Shown piece after piece: positions 5,888 through 9,635 of a stretch of DNA of 9,635 nt (within the stretch, counting starts at the first letter, position 1; each line of letters opens with the position of its first letter). Made by a program: the position numbers and the translations under genes. This DNA is from Clostridiales bacterium (GTDB taxonomy: Bacteria > Bacillota > Clostridia > Lachnospirales > Lachnospiraceae), in the NCBI GenBank assembly GCA_021204765.1, contig JAJPYU010000164.1, positions 1 through 9,635 of the forward strand, read 5' to 3'. Under the pieces are notes generated by a model. That model saw only the letters and a program-made list of their open reading frames with translations. It was not told the DNA's origin and did not search any database.

Positions 5888-7120
5888 TTACTCCTGATGC
5901 GCATACCATACGACCTGATAATTGCCATTTCCCGCTACGGCATCCTCTATGGTTGAGTATCTATATTCAAAATCCCCGTCATAAACGTCCATCGCATCCT
6001 CGGAATGCACGGCATAGGGATAAATGAAGCCGGTATCTGACACAGCCGTCACATCACATATGCGGAAATCATCGAAGAAGTCATCGGAAGCATTTTTTAG
6101 TTCTTCGGTGGCTATGTCATAAAAGGCCAACTGTCTTTCATTGACAAGCTCGCCTCCGGAATATACAGTCCTCCAGGCGTTGATGCACATGAAGTCCAGC
6201 CCATGCATCATATATCCGGCATTTGACCCCACATTCCCTGCATAAATGGTTGTCTCCTCCCCTGTCAGTGGATCCAGGCGCTTTACTTCATTTGCGAAAC
6301 AGGAATAGCAGTAGTCGCCATATATATCCAGGTATTCCCCAGATGTGCCGTACTTGGCGCCTTCCGGCATATCCAGCTCTGTCAGGCTGCCGTCCTCCAC
6401 ATCATAGGAATACCATTTATCCTTTTCCAGGTCATAGTAGGACATCTGCCCGTCTGACATGTCATATACCTGGAAAGCGTACAGGACTGCTGCTGTGAGA
6501 GAAGATTCAGCCACAGTTTCTACATTACCGGAATCCAGATCAACCGCAAAAAGGCAGAGCACAGCATCATCGCTCTCACCGGTCTCCGGGTCAAAAGAGC
6601 CGCTGACATCTGTTGTAGCCATGATAAGAGCCTTATTCCTGTAAAACCACATACGTTGTCCCATATACGGGGCATCAATAACTGCCACCTGGGTATCATT
6701 ATTCCCATCGGTATCGCGGCATCTTAAGATCAGATTCCTGTCTCCATCGGCAATATAATATACCTTATCCCTATAGACAACGAAAGTCTCGCCATCGACT
6801 GACTCAATCTGGGCATTGCAGGTAATGGTATCCCCGTTGGGGTTATGGTCACAGTCAGCCTTGTCACACACCGGTACGGAGACCCCAGACTCCGGATCAA
6901 AATAATACAGAAGCATTTGATAGGAGCCCTCAGGGATCTCGATAAAATAACAGCCATCCTCCGTGAAAAAATAATTGCTGCCGGTTTCCCATGCGACACA
7001 CTCTTCAGCGGATGAGCTGTCCTTTCCGGCAGAAGAAGCTTCTTCCCTGCCGCACCCGGCAAGGCCGAGCAGCAGTAAAGCTGCCAGGGCGGGTATCGTA
7101 ATTTTCATTGCTTTTTTCAA
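5888..7120 (-). CDS. Probable beta-propeller surface lipoprotein with CDKxDCDH motif
   Basis: The start is a TTG at 7120, set by AAAGGAGG 8 nt upstream; the longer frame to 7144 would place the ribosome site inside the coding region, and the ATG at 7108 is too far from it. The 410-residue product has a signal peptide with lipobox LAGC (lipid-modified Cys23), a short Ser/Glu-rich linker, then repeated short beta-type blocks such as VYYIADGDRNLILRC, WYSYDVEDGSLTELDM and VKRLDPLTGEETTIY, as in propeller-like lipoproteins. A conserved C-x4-C-x-H-x8-C segment (Cys85, Cys90, His92, Cys101) matches a motif I recall from many Firmicute lipoproteins; it could bind metal or form disulfides. It would sit on the outer face of the membrane beside the solute-binding protein and the permease loops. 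Specific function unknown. Confidence 0.75.
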   Translation of the reverse strand: MKKAMKITIPALAALLLLGLAGCGREEASSAGKDSSSAEECVAWETGSNYFFTEDGCYFIEIPEGSYQMLLYYFDPESGVSVPVCDKADCDHNPNGDTITCNAQIESVDGETFVVYRDKVYYIADGDRNLILRCRDTDGNNDTQVAVIDAPYMGQRMWFYRNKALIMATTDVSGSFDPETGESDDAVLCLFAVDLDSGNVETVAESSLTAAVLYAFQVYDMSDGQMSYYDLEKDKWYSYDVEDGSLTELDMPEGAKYGTSGEYLDIYGDYCYSCFANEVKRLDPLTGEETTIYAGNVGSNAGYMMHGLDFMCINAWRTVYSGGELVNERQLAFYDIATEELKNASDDFFDDFRICDVTAVSDTGFIYPYAVHSEDAMDVYDGDFEYRYSTIEDAVAGNGNYQVVWYAHQE

Positions 7121-7128
7121 GTACAGCG

Positions 7129-7136
7129 CCTCCTTT
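7129..7136 (-). promoter_or_regulatory. Ribosome binding site that fixes a TTG start
   Basis: AAAGGAGG on the minus strand lies 8 nt before the TTG at 7120-7118. It decides the start of the propeller lipoprotein gene against the longer frame (TTG at 7144) and the ATG at 7108. Confidence 0.8.
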
Positions 7137-7182
7137 AGCGACAAAGATAAACGCAGATTCCTAAGATTTACCGTCGAGATTT

Positions 7183-8802
7183 TTAAGAATTCTTAAGATA
7201 TTCCTGAATCTGCCAGTTCATTTCATCCACAATATCATCTATCCCCGCATCCTCAAGCTGCTGCTCGAAGGCATCATAATATTCCTCCCATGTCTTATAG
7301 TCTCTGTCGGGCGTAAAGGCAAACATCCGGCGGAATGTTGAAAGCTCCATGTACAGCCCACTGACAGCATATACCTCACTCTGTACCGGCTCCTGATCAA
7401 AGACAAAACCGGCAAGATCACTGTCCGAAAGGGAATTCAGCTCATTTTCCATAAGCTCCTGCTTTGAATCATCCTCGTAAGGAGAGATAACAGTGGCGAT
7501 ATAACGGTTCCCGAGGCTGCGATTTCCAATGATATCCTCAGTCAGCCCGCTCCCGGCAGTAACCGTGCCATCGGAAATACTATAATCCTCCCCCTCTATA
7601 CCATAGAGCAATAGATCAGATGCATCCTTATTCTCATAGACGAATGTGAGAAAATCCCAGGCTTCATCCTGCTTTATTGACCAAGAGGTTATTCCGTTTA
7701 TCTCATAACTGAGATTAGCGGCTGACTGTTGGTACCAGGGTATCCTCACAAGGCTTATTCCCGCCTCGTTGGTCCAGGTATCAAGGCTGTCAGATCTGGT
7801 AATGGTAAAGCCATCATAATCAGGCTGCATGAAAAAGGCCGTCCCAGAGACCGGGTCGGAAGATATGTCGACATATCCCTTTTGATAATAATCATTCATA
7901 GTCCCAACCAGCTCTTTCATCCTCTCAGTGTCAAAGAGATTTACTGCCTCTGAATTGTCCCCGTCAATCCAATATCCGATGGGGACGTTCCCATCCACAA
8001 AATAAAATGGAAGGCTTTCCAGAAAGATCCTGGGCTCATAGGCAAATGCAGAAAAATCCAGGTCGGACTCCCCCTCGCATACCGTTTCAAATATATCCCC
8101 CATATCGGTGATATCTGTTGACAGGTCTTCCTCGGAAAAGCCGTATTTCTCCATTAAATCAGCATTTACAGCCCAGCAACCCTGTGAAAGATTGAACATC
8201 CCGGCTCCGTAATTTCTTCCATCGACAGCGGTAAGCTCCCAGAATTTTTCAGGATAAGAGGCCAGCAAAGCCTCCTCATCTATAAGCCGGTCTGTGAGGT
8301 CGGCCAGCATCCCGGCCTTTACCATATCTGGTAGGAATGTATTCCACAACGGGATGATATCCAATTGTACTTTACTGTCTGACAGGTATTGTGCGAAATC
8401 AATGACTGCCCCGTCCAGCATACAGTCATCAGGAATCCGGCAGAATAGGACTCCAAAATCATAACCCCCATTCCTCAAAAGCTGATTAAGCTCCTCCACC
8501 ACCTGTTCGCTGTAATCAACATCAACTCCTACTACCAGAGTATCATCCGGTACATCTATTTTGGCGAGTTCTTTTGCAGTATCCTGGATATTTGAGCTTT
8601 CCAGAACAGTATAATAATCTCCGCTAATGCTTACAGTATCATCGGATATTGCTTCTTCTTCCCGGAAATCATCTTCCCCGGAGGCAACCGATGAAGTGTT
8701 GTCAATATCTGCAGAATCCTGCAATCCGGAATTGCCACATCCCAATATTATACTTGAACCAACTAACACGGTCATAAACATGGCTGCAGATTTAACTTTC
8801 AT
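7183..8802 (-). CDS. Extracellular solute-binding lipoprotein (family 1 / LplA-like)
   Basis: Such proteins capture sugars or peptides outside the membrane, normally for an ABC importer. The ATG at 8802 has GGAGG 6 nt upstream; the in-frame extension to 8880 lacks a signal-like start. The 539-residue product has a signal peptide ending in ILGC (Cys22), an acidic Ser-rich linker to about residue 75, then the two-lobed fold. Family-like segments are DIIPLWNTFLPDMVKAGMLADLTDRL (split here as 148-173), the AWDFLTFVYENKDASDLLLYGIEGEDY block (381-407), FDQEPVQSE (468-476) and a C-terminal EQQLEDAGIDDIVDEMNWQ region (513-531). No importer permease or importer ATPase lies nearby; the downstream partners are a lipoprotein and an exporter-type ABC pair. 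The 62-nt gap to the next gene shows no terminator, so it is likely in the same operon. The ligand is unknown. Confidence 0.88.
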   Translation of the reverse strand: MKVKSAAMFMTVLVGSSIILGCGNSGLQDSADIDNTSSVASGEDDFREEEAISDDTVSISGDYYTVLESSNIQDTAKELAKIDVPDDTLVVGVDVDYSEQVVEELNQLLRNGGYDFGVLFCRIPDDCMLDGAVIDFAQYLSDSKVQLDIIPLWNTFLPDMVKAGMLADLTDRLIDEEALLASYPEKFWELTAVDGRNYGAGMFNLSQGCWAVNADLMEKYGFSEEDLSTDITDMGDIFETVCEGESDLDFSAFAYEPRIFLESLPFYFVDGNVPIGYWIDGDNSEAVNLFDTERMKELVGTMNDYYQKGYVDISSDPVSGTAFFMQPDYDGFTITRSDSLDTWTNEAGISLVRIPWYQQSAANLSYEINGITSWSIKQDEAWDFLTFVYENKDASDLLLYGIEGEDYSISDGTVTAGSGLTEDIIGNRSLGNRYIATVISPYEDDSKQELMENELNSLSDSDLAGFVFDQEPVQSEVYAVSGLYMELSTFRRMFAFTPDRDYKTWEEYYDAFEQQLEDAGIDDIVDEMNWQIQEYLKNS

Positions 8803-8842
8803 GATTGCCTCCAGATTTCTGTGATGATATGATTTTCCGCTC

Positions 8843-9226
8843 CTATAAAGCCAATGATTTCTTATATGAGTATGACCCACTTGTTACAGTATGTGTAGAA
8901 CTTGCCGTCTTAACAGTGTAGTTTGATGACGGGCGATAGACAGTAACCCTCGCTGTTGTACTCGAGTAATTACTTGCTGAAGTCGCCGCAGTAGCTGAAT
9001 CTGTATAGGTATATGTGGTGCCGCTCTTGGTGCAAGTTAAAGTAACCTTAGCACCTCTGTTTGCTGTAACCGACTTGCCGACGCCAAAGGCTGTTGAGCC
9101 AGTTGCACTAGATGTGCTTTTGATCAGTCTTACAGTGCCTTCAGTGGTTCCCAAAGTAAAATTTGTCGATGTTGATGATGCAAATGCAGGAGTAACCGTT
9201 GCAATCAGGACGATAAATGCAAACAT
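8843..9226 (-). CDS. Small Ser/Thr-rich secreted protein, unknown function
   Basis: The 127-residue product starts with a hydrophobic segment ending in PAFA, a good signal-peptidase site (after residue 16). The mature part of about 111 residues is roughly 44% Ser plus Thr by hand count, with one Cys (65), alternating beta-type sequence (GAKVTLTCTKSGTTYTYT, TTARVTVYRP) and a basic end (YKKSLAL). This suggests a small extracellular beta-sandwich. I do not recognise the family. Oddly, the signal peptide has no Lys/Arg before its core and there is no ribosome site before the ATG; an in-frame TAA four codons upstream (9238-9236) prevents an ATG extension. The front may have been altered, or an ATT at 9235 may be used. 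It is the first gene of the probable operon, 40 nt before the solute-binding protein gene, so it could be cargo or a partner of the transporter. Confidence 0.6.
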   Translation of the reverse strand: MFAFIVLIATVTPAFASSTSTNFTLGTTEGTVRLIKSTSSATGSTAFGVGKSVTANRGAKVTLTCTKSGTTYTYTDSATAATSASNYSSTTARVTVYRPSSNYTVKTASSTHTVTSGSYSYKKSLAL

Positions 9227-9257
9227 TTGGTTAATTTAAATATCTAAAGTTGAGTTT

Positions 9258-9286
9258 AGGATAGTTATATAAGTGACAAATGTAAA
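9258..9286 (-). promoter_or_regulatory. Possible promoter of the secreted-protein/ABC operon
   Basis: On the minus strand TTTACA (9286-9281) and TATCCT (9263-9258) are separated by exactly 17 nt. Transcription would start near 9250, giving a leader of about 24 nt with no Shine-Dalgarno sequence before the ATG at 9226. Called by eye. Confidence 0.4.
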
Positions 9287-9302
9287 GGTGTGATGAGCAG
9301 TC

Positions 9303-9635
9303 ATGAAAAGAAAATTTGCAGCAGTATTTATAGCTATTTCAATAGTAGTTTCCTTGTCGGCCTGCGGATCCTATGTTGAAACCGGAGAGACGGACAATAA
9401 TTTGATTGCGGAGGAGATCAAGCCCGAATATATGGCTCCTGGGGATGACAGCTTTGGAACAAGTATGGCAACGACCCCTTACTGCACCATATATCTCAGC
9501 GGATATTCTGAGACTGATGACATAATCAGCCTTTCAGCTACACTGAAAAATACCACAACGGATCCCACCAATGACTTTGACATTGCGGAAGCCGCGGTAA
9601 ACGGAGCGCAGATTTATCCTGATTATCATGTGACT
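9303..9635 (+). CDS. Lipoprotein, N-terminal 111 residues (continues beyond window)
   Basis: The start is the ATG at 9303, and the frame stays open to the window end. The N-terminus MKRKF plus a hydrophobic core and the lipobox LSAC (Cys21) give a clear lipoprotein signal. The mature part begins with an acidic, flexible region (to about residue 55), followed by beta-type sequence (CTIYLSGYSETDDIISLSATLKNTT is split as 62-86) that resembles an Ig-like or DUF4352-like extracellular domain; the family is not certain. The ribosome site is weak: AAAGG ends 14 nt before the ATG. It is divergent from the secreted-protein/ABC operon with only 76 nt between starts, so shared regulation is possible. 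Confidence 0.75.
   Translation, partial: MKRKFAAVFIAISIVVSLSACGSYVETGETDNNLIAEEIKPEYMAPGDDSFGTSMATTPYCTIYLSGYSETDDIISLSATLKNTTTDPTNDFDIAEAAVNGAQIYPDYHVT

Noticed and set aside
7183..7196. 14-bp palindrome TTAAGAATTCTTAA at the solute-binding protein stop, as a terminator
   Set aside because: The stem is AT-rich, without loop or T-run, and the downstream genes are closely spaced.
8843..9226. Small secreted protein as a lactococcin 972-type bacteriocin beside its ABC exporter
   Set aside because: The gene setting is suggestive, but the sequence lacks the Trp/Tyr/His-rich pattern of that family and the permease does not look like its usual partner.

Overview
The window looks like chromosomal DNA from an anaerobic Gram-positive Firmicute, most likely a Lachnospiraceae-type gut Clostridium. 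This is an inference. It rests on strong GGAGG-type ribosome binding sites, TTG and GTG starts, three lipobox lipoproteins, a solute-binding protein of the LplA type and a GT2 protein of a kind common in that group. No RNA gene, CRISPR array, insertion sequence or integrase was seen.

Layout. Bases 1-632 (minus) hold the N-terminal half of a patatin-like phospholipase that runs off the left edge. A divergent intergenic region (633-893) carries promoters and a hairpin-rich leader for a plus-strand family 2 glycosyltransferase (894-1634). That gene meets, tail to tail, a minus-strand 5-formyltetrahydrofolate cyclo-ligase (1573-2178). Bases 2179-2475 are mostly non-coding but hold a possible minus-strand gene remnant. 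A plus-strand start of a MalY/PatB-type PLP enzyme (2476-2784) is cut after about 85 residues, where it runs into the tail of a minus-strand ABC permease.

The right two thirds are one probable minus-strand operon, read from right to left: a small Ser/Thr-rich secreted protein (9226-8843), a solute-binding lipoprotein (8802-7183), a probable beta-propeller lipoprotein (7120-5888), an ABC ATPase (5861-4962) and a duplicated ABC-2-type permease (4981-2738, overlapping the ATPase by 20 nt). A divergent lipoprotein gene starts at 9303 and leaves the window. The ATPase and permease are of exporter type. No importer permease is present, so the solute-binding protein is paired with an unusual partner set. 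This surface complex is the best candidate here for an undescribed system.

The other notable feature is damage. Two joints (about 1600-1615 and 2728-2745) each fuse the interiors of two convergent genes. The glycosyltransferase loses its 3' end, the cyclo-ligase gains a foreign tail, the MalY-like gene loses most of its length, and the permease seems to lose its last membrane helix. These could be real deletions or assembly/amplification chimeras; the sequence alone cannot decide.
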